In this document: positions 23,640 through 31,626 of the stretch, in pieces | Numbering within the stretch: the first letter of the stretch is position 1 | Layout: every line of letters starts with the position of its first letter | The notes under the pieces: generated by a model | What the model saw: only the letters and a program-made list of their open reading frames with translations | Told to the model about the DNA's origin: nothing | Database searches by the model: none | NCBI RefSeq assembly: GCF_042652925.1 | Contig: NZ_JBHSHC010000132.1 | Location: 14,865-78,864, forward strand | Direction of reading: 5' to 3' | DNA length: 64,000 bases | DNA from: Effusibacillus consociatus | Lineage (GTDB): Bacteria > Bacillota > Bacilli > Tumebacillales > Effusibacillaceae | Position numbers and translations under genes: made by a program

Positions 23640-25937
23640 TTGAACATGTCCAAAAAAACTCGTTTGCACCAACTCTCGCTGAGAGCCCTCGCTGGGACTT
23701 TAGCGATGCTGCATGCGGCCCCTTTACCGACCGGTATGGCCGCTGAGTCAACGACACGATTCGCGGATGTTCCACCCGGTTTTTACGCCGAATCAGCAAT
23801 CGCCGCACTCGCTGCACAAGGAATTGTATCAGGCAGAAGTAGAACGACCTTTGCCCCCAACGACAATATCACCCGTGCAGAATTCGCAATTCTGTTAGTG
23901 AAAGCGATGAAACTTCCGCTTGTCTCCGAGGGGCCGCCCGCATTTCGAGATGTACCGACAAATCACTACGCCTATCGATTTATTCAGACCGCGTATCAGA
24001 ACAACCTCATTGCAGGAACTGCTCCTGGTCAGTTCTCTCCCAACGATGTGATAGCACGCCAAGACATGGCAACAATGATCGCAAGAGCATTAAAAACTTC
24101 GGACGTTCCTGACACGATCGTACAAACTTCACTTCCTTTTTCCGATCTCAATCGGATTTCACTATATGCAAAAAAACCGGTTGCCGCTTCCAAGTATCTT
24201 GATGTTGTGGCCGGGTTTCCAGATCAGACGTTTAAACCTCTGAATCCGGCATCCCGGGCAGCCGCTTCGATCATGATCTACAAAATGATCAATGTTCCGG
24301 GTGAGAAACTTCAAGAGCTGAAAGAAATGACGAATCCAACCGTCAAATCAATCGAGATCGCACCGAACCCCATTGCAATTCTCAAGGGACAGTCACAGCA
24401 GCTGACCGCCAAAACCTATGATCGAAACGGGCAGCTCCTAAGCAGAAAAACAGTCTCATGGAGCATTAGTGGCGATATCGGTACCCTTGAAGGCACCGTG
24501 TTTACCGCCACAAAAGCAGGTTCCGGCGTTATAACCGCCACCATTCTGCAAGAAGGACAGTCTCCGGTCACGGCCAGCGCAAATGTAACAGTGGAAGAAC
24601 CCAAACACCTTGCATTCACATCCGCTTCCTACGGCTCCTTTAAACCGACACACCCCGTAACTCTTACGGCCAAAGTGAACGATGAGAACGGGCAGCCGGT
24701 TCCAACAGACAACAACCGCAAGCTGACCCTGACCATCAACGGCCCGGATGGACAATCCACCGTTGAAGCAACGACAGTGAACGGGGAAGCAAGCTTTACG
24801 GTCAATAAGACAAAAGCCGGAACATATACGGCAACCGTTTCAGGCCCGGGAACTGTTGCCAATGGTTCTGCCGCCTTCAAAGTCGTACCCGGCGATTTGG
24901 CGAAATTGAAATTGCTTGTTGCTCCATCCACGTTTATCCGTGCAGCATCAACCGTGGAGTTAAAAAGCAGTGCATACGACCAGTGGGACAATGAAGTTCC
25001 TCCGGTGCCTGTCACCTTTAGCGTTAGCGATTCAAGCCGGGGCACAATCGGTTCGACCAACAACCCGGCAATCGGCACATTTACGGCTGGAGGAACGAAA
25101 GGTCCGGTGACAATTACTGCCCAATACAACGGAAAATCCATTTCGCAGGAAGTGACGATCTATGCGTCTGCCACCGATCTGGTCAGCGGCAAAGGCGATT
25201 GGATGATGTGGCGGGATTGGAAGAACTACCCTGTTCAGGATACGATTAAGCGGCTCAAGGATGCAAAAGTGACGCATGTATACCTTCTGACAACCACGAC
25301 TCTGGACGGATTTTTCGGACAGGATTCGATGGATGATTTCCTCCATCAAGCACATGCAGCTGGAATTGCGGTAATCGGTTGGGTGTATGCGGCAAACAAA
25401 AATCCTTATGCAGATGCCCAACAGACGATTGACACACTGAATTATGCAACGCCGACCGGGCAGAAATTTGACGGATTGGCGGCCGATTTGGAAGAAAATC
25501 TGGACCAATGGCATCAAGAGGAGTATATAAAATCGGTCCGGAATGCGATGGGGCCCAACTACCCGATGATGGCGGTGGTGTACCCGGCTACATGGGGAAA
25601 AAGCCAGCCGTGGGCGGTCTATACAAAGTATTACGACATTATGGCACCGATGCTGTACTGGCACTATAAAGAAAGACCCTACACCTACAAAGAAACCTAT
25701 GAGGCGGTAGCTGCCGAGATGGCCAAGATGCGTGAATTGACCCGTCAAGATATGCCGATTCATATGATTGGACAGTCTTACAATATGTTCACGACCTCGA
25801 ATCAGAACCCGACCTGGGAAGAGATCCAGGCGGCCATGCTGGCGGCAAAAGATCACGGGGCCATCGGCTATTCGACCTACCGCGGACGAACAGCCACGGC
25901 AGAAGGATGGGCGGAATTCGCCGTTTTCAAGTGGTAA
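23640..25937 (+). CDS. SLH-anchored protein with Ig-like repeats and glycosidase-like barrel
   Basis: A 765-residue secreted protein. After a signal peptide come three SLH domains (about residues 35-220), which hold it to the wall polymer. Bacterial Ig-like repeats follow (about 225-515), one starting VKSIEIAPNPIAILKGQSQQ. A C-terminal TIM-barrel-like domain (about 525-765) contains DGLAADLEENL and IMAPMLYW, resembling family-18-like or putative glycosidases of Bacillales. The acidic DxE in ADLEEN may be catalytic. GGGAGGG is nine bases before the TTG at 23640 and 15 before the ATG at 23646, so TTG is preferred. Confidence 0.8.
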   Translation: MNMSKKTRLHQLSLRALAGTLAMLHAAPLPTGMAAESTTRFADVPPGFYAESAIAALAAQGIVSGRSRTTFAPNDNITRAEFAILLVKAMKLPLVSEGPPAFRDVPTNHYAYRFIQTAYQNNLIAGTAPGQFSPNDVIARQDMATMIARALKTSDVPDTIVQTSLPFSDLNRISLYAKKPVAASKYLDVVAGFPDQTFKPLNPASRAAASIMIYKMINVPGEKLQELKEMTNPTVKSIEIAPNPIAILKGQSQQLTAKTYDRNGQLLSRKTVSWSISGDIGTLEGTVFTATKAGSGVITATILQEGQSPVTASANVTVEEPKHLAFTSASYGSFKPTHPVTLTAKVNDENGQPVPTDNNRKLTLTINGPDGQSTVEATTVNGEASFTVNKTKAGTYTATVSGPGTVANGSAAFKVVPGDLAKLKLLVAPSTFIRAASTVELKSSAYDQWDNEVPPVPVTFSVSDSSRGTIGSTNNPAIGTFTAGGTKGPVTITAQYNGKSISQEVTIYASATDLVSGKGDWMMWRDWKNYPVQDTIKRLKDAKVTHVYLLTTTTLDGFFGQDSMDDFLHQAHAAGIAVIGWVYAANKNPYADAQQTIDTLNYATPTGQKFDGLAADLEENLDQWHQEEYIKSVRNAMGPNYPMMAVVYPATWGKSQPWAVYTKYYDIMAPMLYWHYKERPYTYKETYEAVAAEMAKMRELTRQDMPIHMIGQSYNMFTTSNQNPTWEEIQAAMLAAKDHGAIGYSTYRGRTATAEGWAEFAVFKW

Positions 25938-25960
25938 GAAATTCTATTTTTCAAATACGA

Positions 25961-25992
25961 AACCCTTATTCGAACTCGAATAAGGGTTTTTA
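25961..25992 (+). terminator. Terminator of the SLH/glycosidase gene
   Basis: 12-bp perfect stem AACCCTTATTCG / CGAATAAGGGTT with an AACT loop and a trailing TTT. Confidence 0.9.
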
Positions 25993-26056
25993 AATTGAGA
26001 AACTTCATTGTTATACAAGATTTTACATGTAAGAAATTCCCTTCCGCAGTTCATCA

Positions 26057-26065
26057 TGTTACAAT
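26057..26065 (+). promoter_or_regulatory. Extended -10 element of the DUF2325 gene
   Basis: TGT-TACAAT, an extended -10 box 31 bases before the start codon. No clear -35 is seen. Confidence 0.4.
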
Positions 26066-26095
26066 AGAAGAATCAAGAGTGGATCGGGTGATGGT

Positions 26096-27844
26096 ATGTA
26101 CAAACAGCATCTTTCAAACGAACTCCTCAAGAAGTGGCAATCCTGGTACATCGAGAACCTTGGCTCCGAAGAGCTGCCGGTAGTGTGTAAACTGTATGGT
26201 ATTTGTCCCCCGGGCTTTCGCAGTCCGGAAAAAGTGCCGTATTTCGTGTTGCGATCCTACTTCCATAAAAAAGTATTCCCCACCACCCATGCCGACACTT
26301 CTGTGATCATCAACCAACTGCGGACAAGCTTTCCCAATTTGGAAACTCAAATCGATTCCCTCCCCATTTCATGTACCGTTGCAGATGTTCAAGCTCTTGA
26401 CAGGGAAATCTACCCTGGTGATCTTGCCATTGCACTACTGCTGTCAGGCCGTAACGACCTGCAAAATTTGGCCCTGAAGATTATTGAGGAAAAACTCCCC
26501 TTTGAATCACAACCGGACAATCATCCTTCTCCCATTTCGGACAACACGGTTGATAAAGAAAACCGTCGCCTGACACGCTTGTTGGAGAATCTAAAAAAAT
26601 CTTTTCAGAAGAAAGAAGAAAAATGGCGTAATGAACTGTCAAAACTGCGTGATGAAAGAAACGCCCTGCAGAGGGTGGTACAACAACTCGGAAAGAAACA
26701 TCAGAAGCAGGTGGCCCTTTTTCAACAAAAACTCCAAGATGAACAAGTGCTTCGGCAAGCCGCTCAAAGGCAAGTAAAGTTAATGGAACGAAATTATACC
26801 CGTTCCCAACAACAAATTCAAAAACTGGAGTTCCGAAACCTTCAATTATCGGAGATCAATGAGAGCCATCAAACCACGATCCAACAGTTAAAAGAGGAAG
26901 TTGCCAGGTTGCGCGACTTACTTTCCCCTGCTTCCGAAACGACAACAGAGTCTGATCTCAGAATGCACGTTGAGAATCCGACTCCCTTATCAGAACCTGA
27001 CGCACTCAATTATCCGCCAGTGGTTCAAGGCATTCTCCACATTCCGATTCGTTCCAAGTTTGGATTCTTGAGGGCAGAACAGGAGATGGATTTGTATGTT
27101 TCAGAGAAAATTATCTACAGTATCGGAGCAGAAGATGGGGATGAGCTCGAGGGGCATCTGGTGGGAGAGTATGCACCCGGACTTCCACAGTACAGATATT
27201 GTGTACTGCGTAAAGGTGTAGAACCTTCCAATCACCGGGAGTTGCTTGGAATCGTTGAGAATCGTTCCGGTTGGATTGGCGTTCGGGACTTGTATGACCA
27301 GGATCTGTTTATACCGCTTCATGCATATGAACTGCAAAATGTAACTGTTGGGGACGTGGTGACCCTTTTATTTGATGCTGGGCATCCACACAACAACCGG
27401 ATTTTAACCGTTCATGAGCACTTCTCACCGGATGAAACGGGCACGGGTCACCCCACCCGTCGGAAAGCCGGGAAGACCGATAGTTCGAAATCCGAGAATT
27501 CACGAGAAATGGAACAAATACTCCAGGGGATGCACATTCTGATCTGCGGGGCCCAATCGAACATGGTGACACCATATGAAGAGGCGATTCGGTCACGGGG
27601 CGGATCGGTCCTCGTCTTAGAAAACCAGCCACGCTCCATGCAGCCATATGTTGCAAAAGCGGATATCATAATCTGCAACACGCATCAGATCAATCATCCT
27701 TTTTATTGGATGGTAAAGGAGGAATCTTCACGTCAAAAGAAACCGGTTCGCTACCCACTCTCAGGCGGCGTCTCATCCATTGTTCGCGAATTGGAAATGC
27801 ATATAAAAAATGGCAGTGCAATCCTGGACAACACTCCCATGTAG
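26096..27844 (+). CDS. DUF2325 multidomain protein of unknown function
   Basis: A 582-residue soluble protein. Residues 1-150 form a helical N-terminal domain and residues 150-285 a long coiled coil (KKEEKWRNELSKLRDERNAL). The central part, about 305-440, looks beta-barrel-like and reads as two small OB/cold-shock-like folds. A C-terminal DUF2325 Rossmann-like domain (about 478-575) begins ILICGAQSNMVTPYEEAIRS and ends SGGVSSIVRELEMHI. In other bacteria DUF2325 often joins coiled coils and defence- or signalling-type proteins, but its activity is not known. The gene stands alone. Confidence 0.75.
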   Translation: MYKQHLSNELLKKWQSWYIENLGSEELPVVCKLYGICPPGFRSPEKVPYFVLRSYFHKKVFPTTHADTSVIINQLRTSFPNLETQIDSLPISCTVADVQALDREIYPGDLAIALLLSGRNDLQNLALKIIEEKLPFESQPDNHPSPISDNTVDKENRRLTRLLENLKKSFQKKEEKWRNELSKLRDERNALQRVVQQLGKKHQKQVALFQQKLQDEQVLRQAAQRQVKLMERNYTRSQQQIQKLEFRNLQLSEINESHQTTIQQLKEEVARLRDLLSPASETTTESDLRMHVENPTPLSEPDALNYPPVVQGILHIPIRSKFGFLRAEQEMDLYVSEKIIYSIGAEDGDELEGHLVGEYAPGLPQYRYCVLRKGVEPSNHRELLGIVENRSGWIGVRDLYDQDLFIPLHAYELQNVTVGDVVTLLFDAGHPHNNRILTVHEHFSPDETGTGHPTRRKAGKTDSSKSENSREMEQILQGMHILICGAQSNMVTPYEEAIRSRGGSVLVLENQPRSMQPYVAKADIIICNTHQINHPFYWMVKEESSRQKKPVRYPLSGGVSSIVRELEMHIKNGSAILDNTPM

Positions 27845-27958
27845 ATGACAGATTTATGTATGATGTTGTCAAACCGTTTCCATACCCATTTGGAATCCCT
27901 AAAATCCCCATTGCCCTACTTGCTTCTTGCAAATATGTAGGCTCTGCCTGCAGACTAG

Positions 27959-29281
27959 TCATTTGTTGCTATCGTTGCTGCCTCGACGATTCAGCGCTTC
28001 AAGCTCTTCTGTTGAGCGTGAGCTCACCAATTTCACAAACGCTGCCGCAAACTCCTCATCAAACTGGGTTCCAGCTCCCTCTTTGATTTGCTGCAGTGCG
28101 GTCTCCACCGGCATGCCCTTTCGATAGGGGCGATCTGAAACCATTGCATCGAAAGCATCCGAGATGGCAAGAATTCTTGCGATCAATGGAATCTGATCGC
28201 CCTGCAAACCATCGGGATACCCTTTCCCGTCGATTCGTTCATGGTGGGAGCGGATGGCCGGAAGCAGTTCAGGGAACACCCCGGCTCGCTCTACAATCTG
28301 ATATCCGATCACAGGGTGCTGTTTGATTTTATCGTATTCCTCATGGGTTAACTTGCCTGTTTTATTAAGGATCGCATCTTCGATTCCGATCTTGCCGATA
28401 TCATGAAGAATACCGCCGTAATACACTTCCTCCACTTGCTTGTTCGGAAGCCCCAAGGCGGAAGCAAGTTCCCTTGCCCAGAATGCGACTCGGGAGGAAT
28501 GTCCATGAGTATACGGGTCGCGCGCATCAATCGCCGCCGCCATTGCGGCTAGGAATGATTCGTTTAGTACTCGGATTTCTTCCATTTTTTGTTCGAGTTT
28601 GTTTACCCCAGTAGCGTACTTATAAAATACTGCACTGATAACCCCGAATGCTATTGTTACAGGAAGAAGTGCAAGTATACCATGTATTTCTACCAGCCTT
28701 GCACCAAGCTCCCCTAAACTCATTACCATTAGATACGATAAGGCGAAATCCTTAATCATAACCTTAGCAATAGTCATCCAAGAAACTTTATTAAAGGACG
28801 CAATTCCGATTGCACACAAAAAAGTATTCGCCAGCCAATACACGATGATGAGTAAGATATCAGTCAGCATCCATGGCAAAGAGAAAGAATTCAGGTACGA
28901 TTGGAGTGTAGCCACCAACCAGACCGTCAACAGCATCTGTCCCGCATTAGCTAATACTTTCAAGAGAGGCATTCTAGTTAAAAACGCTAAGATTAATACT
29001 TCCAGCACAACAGACCACGCGGCGATTGATGCCCCATACAGAAGTATGCCTGAAAAAAAGACCGCATTATTTAACGTAAGTTTAAAATTAAAGGTGCGAA
29101 TTACCGAGAAGGAGCAAATGATAGTTAGTAAGGTATAAGTAAAAAGAGGTCCCCAATGTTCTCGTTTCTCTAGTTCCGGAAGTACGGAAACAAAGATCAA
29201 CACTGCCGCTAGGGGCAATCCAACCTTTACTACTGAACGCATCCATTCAAAACGATTTTCAACCTTTTGTAGCAGCTCCAT
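27959..29281 (-). CDS. Membrane HD-GYP domain c-di-GMP phosphodiesterase
   Basis: 440 residues: about seven N-terminal transmembrane helices (20-225, MASE-like sensor), a short coiled linker, then an HD-GYP domain (about 240-420). The domain contains HSSRV, the HDIGKIG metal motif, and HHERIDGKGYPDGL with the GYP signature. It should hydrolyse c-di-GMP at the inner membrane face. It overlaps the DUF5317 gene by 23 bases and is the last gene of the unit headed by two c-di-GMP-type riboswitches, which points to feedback control. A GAGGGG site lies before the ATG. Confidence 0.93.
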   Translation of the reverse strand: MELLQKVENRFEWMRSVVKVGLPLAAVLIFVSVLPELEKREHWGPLFTYTLLTIICSFSVIRTFNFKLTLNNAVFFSGILLYGASIAAWSVVLEVLILAFLTRMPLLKVLANAGQMLLTVWLVATLQSYLNSFSLPWMLTDILLIIVYWLANTFLCAIGIASFNKVSWMTIAKVMIKDFALSYLMVMSLGELGARLVEIHGILALLPVTIAFGVISAVFYKYATGVNKLEQKMEEIRVLNESFLAAMAAAIDARDPYTHGHSSRVAFWARELASALGLPNKQVEEVYYGGILHDIGKIGIEDAILNKTGKLTHEEYDKIKQHPVIGYQIVERAGVFPELLPAIRSHHERIDGKGYPDGLQGDQIPLIARILAISDAFDAMVSDRPYRKGMPVETALQQIKEGAGTQFDEEFAAAFVKLVSSRSTEELEALNRRGSNDSNK

Positions 29282-29816
29282 AATTCTTCCCCTCGCGCAA
29301 TTGAATCAGTGATATTGGTTTATTCATGAGTCGTTGGATCAGTAAAAAAGCCCCTAACATAATGAAAATATCTCCTATACTGATCACTCGCGGAATGGGA
29401 AATGGCATATATATAATATCGGCCAAGAAAGGAAGATGAGTGGAGTCTGTAAGTATACTATGCTTATAATCTGTACCTTGAATTAAACGGTCTAGCGGTA
29501 AACCGGTTTTTCTTGCTTGGTCGAGATCAACCGGCATTCGACCCCAATTCGCCCAGATTACCACTGCATTCATCAACCAGCCGATCAGGAAAATTCGGAT
29601 ATCTTCATTCTCTCGATTGCTGACAAAGAATAGTAACACACACAAATAGGCAATCGATACCAGTACGCTTGCCCACTGGTGCAAGAACACCGAAGTAAGC
29701 TGTAGCAGAATACTAGCTGCTAGAAAGTACAGTTTCTGAAAGATCGGTATTTCGCGTACACGACCGCCTCTTAGAAATGCAACAATAAACGAAAACAAGA
29801 TGAAATCGAGAAACAT
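29259..29816 (-). CDS. DUF5317 membrane protein
   Basis: A 185-residue protein with five or six hydrophobic helices; the middle holds NAVVIWANWGRMPVDLDQAR, a typical DUF5317 stretch. Function unknown. It has a very strong ribosome binding site (AAGGAGG, seven bases before the ATG). It lies after a terminator-like hairpin and before the HD-GYP gene, with which it overlaps. Co-occurrence with an HD-GYP enzyme suggests a sensory or modulating membrane partner, which is inference. Confidence 0.8.
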   Translation of the reverse strand: MFLDFILFSFIVAFLRGGRVREIPIFQKLYFLAASILLQLTSVFLHQWASVLVSIAYLCVLLFFVSNRENEDIRIFLIGWLMNAVVIWANWGRMPVDLDQARKTGLPLDRLIQGTDYKHSILTDSTHLPFLADIIYMPFPIPRVISIGDIFIMLGAFLLIQRLMNKPISLIQLREGKNYGAATKG

Positions 29817-29836
29817 GGAAATCCTCCTTGATTAGT

Positions 29837-29866
29837 GAAAAACACCACTTATGAGCGGTGTTTTTC
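29837..29866 (-). terminator. Intercistronic attenuator-like hairpin
   Basis: 10-bp perfect stem GAAAAACACC / GGTGTTTTTC with a 10-base loop, between the peptide gene and the DUF5317 gene. The T-rich 3' arm gives it the shape of a terminator. It probably lets some transcripts end after the peptide gene, so the peptide would exceed the downstream proteins. Confidence 0.65.
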
Positions 29867-29885
29867 AGGAGATGAAAGCTCAGCA

Positions 29886-29960
29886 TTAAATATAAAAGTT
29901 TGCCGAGGTCGCAGCCACGATACCTGCGACCAAGAGAATAGCTGTTACGAGCTTCTTCAT
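29886..29960 (-). CDS. 24-residue hydrophobic peptide under riboswitch control
   Basis: The ORF MKKLVTAILLVAGIVAATSA-NFYI starts at ATG 29960 with GGAGGG upstream and stops at TAA 29886. It has two lysines, a hydrophobic core and an alanine-type cleavage region. It could be a secreted signal peptide or pheromone precursor, a membrane peptide, or a leader peptide. It is the first coding unit after the tandem riboswitches, and its Shine-Dalgarno sequence lies inside the regulatory hairpin. No named family is recognised. Confidence 0.75.
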   Translation of the reverse strand: MKKLVTAILLVAGIVAATSANFYI

Positions 29961-29966
29961 CTCGAT

Positions 29967-29984
29967 CCCTCCTTTGGTAGGAGG
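29967..29984 (-). promoter_or_regulatory. Shine-Dalgarno-sequestering hairpin
   Basis: CCTCC (29984-29980) pairs with GGAGG (29972-29968), the ribosome binding site of the 24-residue peptide, across a TACCAAA loop. Bases 29983-29984 are also needed for the 3' strand of helix P1 of the proximal riboswitch. The two structures are therefore mutually exclusive. Confidence 0.75.
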
Positions 29985-30054
29985 AAGGTGGGTTCGCTAC
30001 TCGCTCCATACAGGCCAAGCGACCAAATACAGCCTGTACTTCAACGCACTTCCC
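29983..30054 (-). ncRNA. c-di-GMP-II riboswitch, promoter-distal copy
   Basis: A 72-nt element. P1 is GGGAAG / CTTCC and P2 is TACAGGC / GCCTGTA. The P2 loop ends TTTGGTCGCTTG. The 3' part GAGTAGCGAACC pairs through TCGC / GCGA to form a pseudoknot. This matches the known c-di-GMP-II aptamer in order and sequence: there a GGGCACUUG loop pairs with UAGUAGUGCAACC. It directly precedes the peptide gene. Confidence 0.85.
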
Positions 30055-30063
30055 TGATAGTCA

Positions 30064-30136
30064 GGAAAGATGGGTTCGCTACTCGCTCCATATAGACCAA
30101 GCGACCAGATAAAGTCTATACTTCATAGCACTTCCC
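30064..30136 (-). ncRNA. c-di-GMP-II riboswitch, promoter-proximal copy
   Basis: A 73-nt element with the same architecture as the copy at 29983-30054. P1 is GGGAAG / CTTTCC. P2 is TATAGAC / GTCTATA, which differs from the other copy by two compensated base-pair changes. The loop GGTCGCTTG and the 3' segment GAGTAGCGAACC are identical. Transcription should begin just before it, at about 30139. Confidence 0.85.
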
Positions 30137-30142
30137 AAGTAC

Positions 30143-30171
30143 ATTTTACATAGTGTGACAAAATTAGACAA
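30143..30171 (-). promoter_or_regulatory. Sigma-A promoter of the riboswitch operon
   Basis: -35 TTGTCT (30171-30166), exactly 17 bases, -10 TAAAAT (30148-30143). The start point falls a few bases before the first riboswitch. Confidence 0.75.
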
Positions 30172-30256
30172 TAGTACTATTCTCATAAATTGAAAAAAAT
30201 TTTCTAACTTTGAAGCCGTATTCGCCGATATCTCCGCGATAATTCCCGATCGTGTG

Positions 30257-30284
30257 TTCAAGTGGCTGTAATTTTTGGTACAAT
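30257..30284 (+). promoter_or_regulatory. Promoter of yvyE
   Basis: TGG-TACAAT extended -10 at 30279-30284; TTCAAG 16 bases upstream is a weak -35. It is divergent from the riboswitch operon. Confidence 0.5.
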
Positions 30285-30326
30285 TCTGAGAGCCGGTACA
30301 ATGCACATTTGGAAAAGGAGTTCGAA

Positions 30327-30980
30327 ATGCTTACATCCTACAAGACCATTAAAGGCTACGGAGAAGAAACGATCATCATAAAAAAATCCCGCTTCATCGG
30401 ATATGCAATGCCTGCAGAAACGGAAGAAGAAGCGGTGAAGTTTATCGAATCGATACAAAAAAAGCACTGGGACGCGACTCACAACTGTTATGCCTACCAA
30501 ATCGGGCCGCATGACGAGATTCAAAAATCAAATGATGACGGAGAGCCGTCCGGCACTGCCGGTAAACCGATTCTTGAAGTGATTAAAAAAGAAGGTTTGA
30601 AAAATGTGGCCGTGGTGGTAACCCGTTATTTTGGCGGTATCATGCTCGGTGCGGGCGGATTGGTCCGCGCTTACGGACAAACTGCCGGAGCAGGCCTGCG
30701 AGCTGCCGGTATCGTCACCAGATCCCTTTTTCAAATGATTCACGTAGGAATTGATTACACCTGGTTAGGGAAAGTCGAAAACGAGACTCTGCAGGCGGGG
30801 TATTTCGTGGATCACATTGAATACATGGATCGTGTACGTGTAACCGCATTGGTCCCCGCGGAGGAAGCCGAAAGGTACGCTAAACTGATCACAAACACTA
30901 CTCATGGACAAGCAGAAATTATGATCGGAGAGAGTATCTACGCTACGATTCAGGACGGTAAGCTGGTAAAAAAGCTATAA
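30327..30980 (+). CDS. yvyE: YigZ/IMPACT-family protein
   Basis: A 217-residue soluble protein. The N-terminal IMPACT domain has the family signature (HNCYAYQIG, NDDGEPSGTAGKPIL, TRYFGGIMLGAGGLVRAY) and is followed by a DUF1949 ferredoxin-like domain. Members are involved in translation-related stress control in eukaryotes; the bacterial role is poorly known. The ATG at 30327 with AAAGGAG is chosen over an upstream ATG at 30252 that would lie before the promoter. Confidence 0.9.
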   Translation: MLTSYKTIKGYGEETIIIKKSRFIGYAMPAETEEEAVKFIESIQKKHWDATHNCYAYQIGPHDEIQKSNDDGEPSGTAGKPILEVIKKEGLKNVAVVVTRYFGGIMLGAGGLVRAYGQTAGAGLRAAGIVTRSLFQMIHVGIDYTWLGKVENETLQAGYFVDHIEYMDRVRVTALVPAEEAERYAKLITNTTHGQAEIMIGESIYATIQDGKLVKKL

Positions 30981-31135
30981 GTCAGCGTCTCAGTTCTGTG
31001 ATAACGGAATTTCGAGTCATAGTTCATCTCAGATCGTACGAATTTCCCCCTCAAATTTGACCGCTGTAAGCAATGATATTAATACTTCCCATTGTGATAA
31101 AATAAACTCTGTGAAGCTGCTTCAAAGTAAGCGTC

Positions 31136-31175
31136 GGAAAAAGAACTAAACGACCCTGGCACGGTCGTTTAGTTC
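31136..31175 (-). terminator. Terminator of the pgsA-like/fabZ operon
   Basis: 13-bp perfect stem GAACTAAACGACC / GGTCGTTTAGTTC with a 7-base loop. The minus-strand tail is TTTTTCC. Confidence 0.9.
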
Positions 31176-31184
31176 CTAAAGCAG

Positions 31185-31616
31185 TTATTTCGGATCTACG
31201 ATCGCGAACATCAACTCCGCCTCACAAGCCACTTTATCCCCGACCTTGGCGATTCCCTTCCCTTTCCCGATACTCCGCTTCATCGATAAGATTTCAACTT
31301 CCATATGTAATGTGTCTCCAGGCCGTACCTGTTGTCGGAAACGAACATTATCAATCCCCGCAAAAAATCCCAATTTTCCCTTATTTTCTTCTTCCGAAAG
31401 CATCGCGACCGCCCCGACTTGAGCCATGGCCTCTACAATCAGTACGCCCGGCATTACAGGATAATCCGGAAAGTGCCCCGGGAAAAAAGGTTCGTTCGCA
31501 GTCACATTCTTAATGCCGATTGCCCGTTTCCCTACTTCCAACTCCAAAATCTGATCCACGAGCAAGAACGGATACCGATGAGGAATAATCTCTTTAATTT
31601 GATCAATGTTTAACAT
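31185..31616 (-). CDS. fabZ: 3-hydroxyacyl-ACP dehydratase
   Basis: 143 residues, the normal FabZ length. The hot-dog active site is NEPFFPGHFPDYPVMPGVLI-VEAMAQ with catalytic His48 and Glu62. It dehydrates 3-hydroxyacyl-ACP in type II fatty acid synthesis in the cytoplasm. It follows the phosphatidyltransferase gene by 10 bases, so lipid genes share a transcript. B. subtilis also has fabZ near the flhO-flhP-mbl region. Confidence 0.95.
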   Translation of the reverse strand: MLNIDQIKEIIPHRYPFLLVDQILELEVGKRAIGIKNVTANEPFFPGHFPDYPVMPGVLIVEAMAQVGAVAMLSEEENKGKLGFFAGIDNVRFRQQVRPGDTLHMEVEILSMKRSIGKGKGIAKVGDKVACEAELMFAIVDPK

Positions 31617-31626
31617 TCGTACACCC

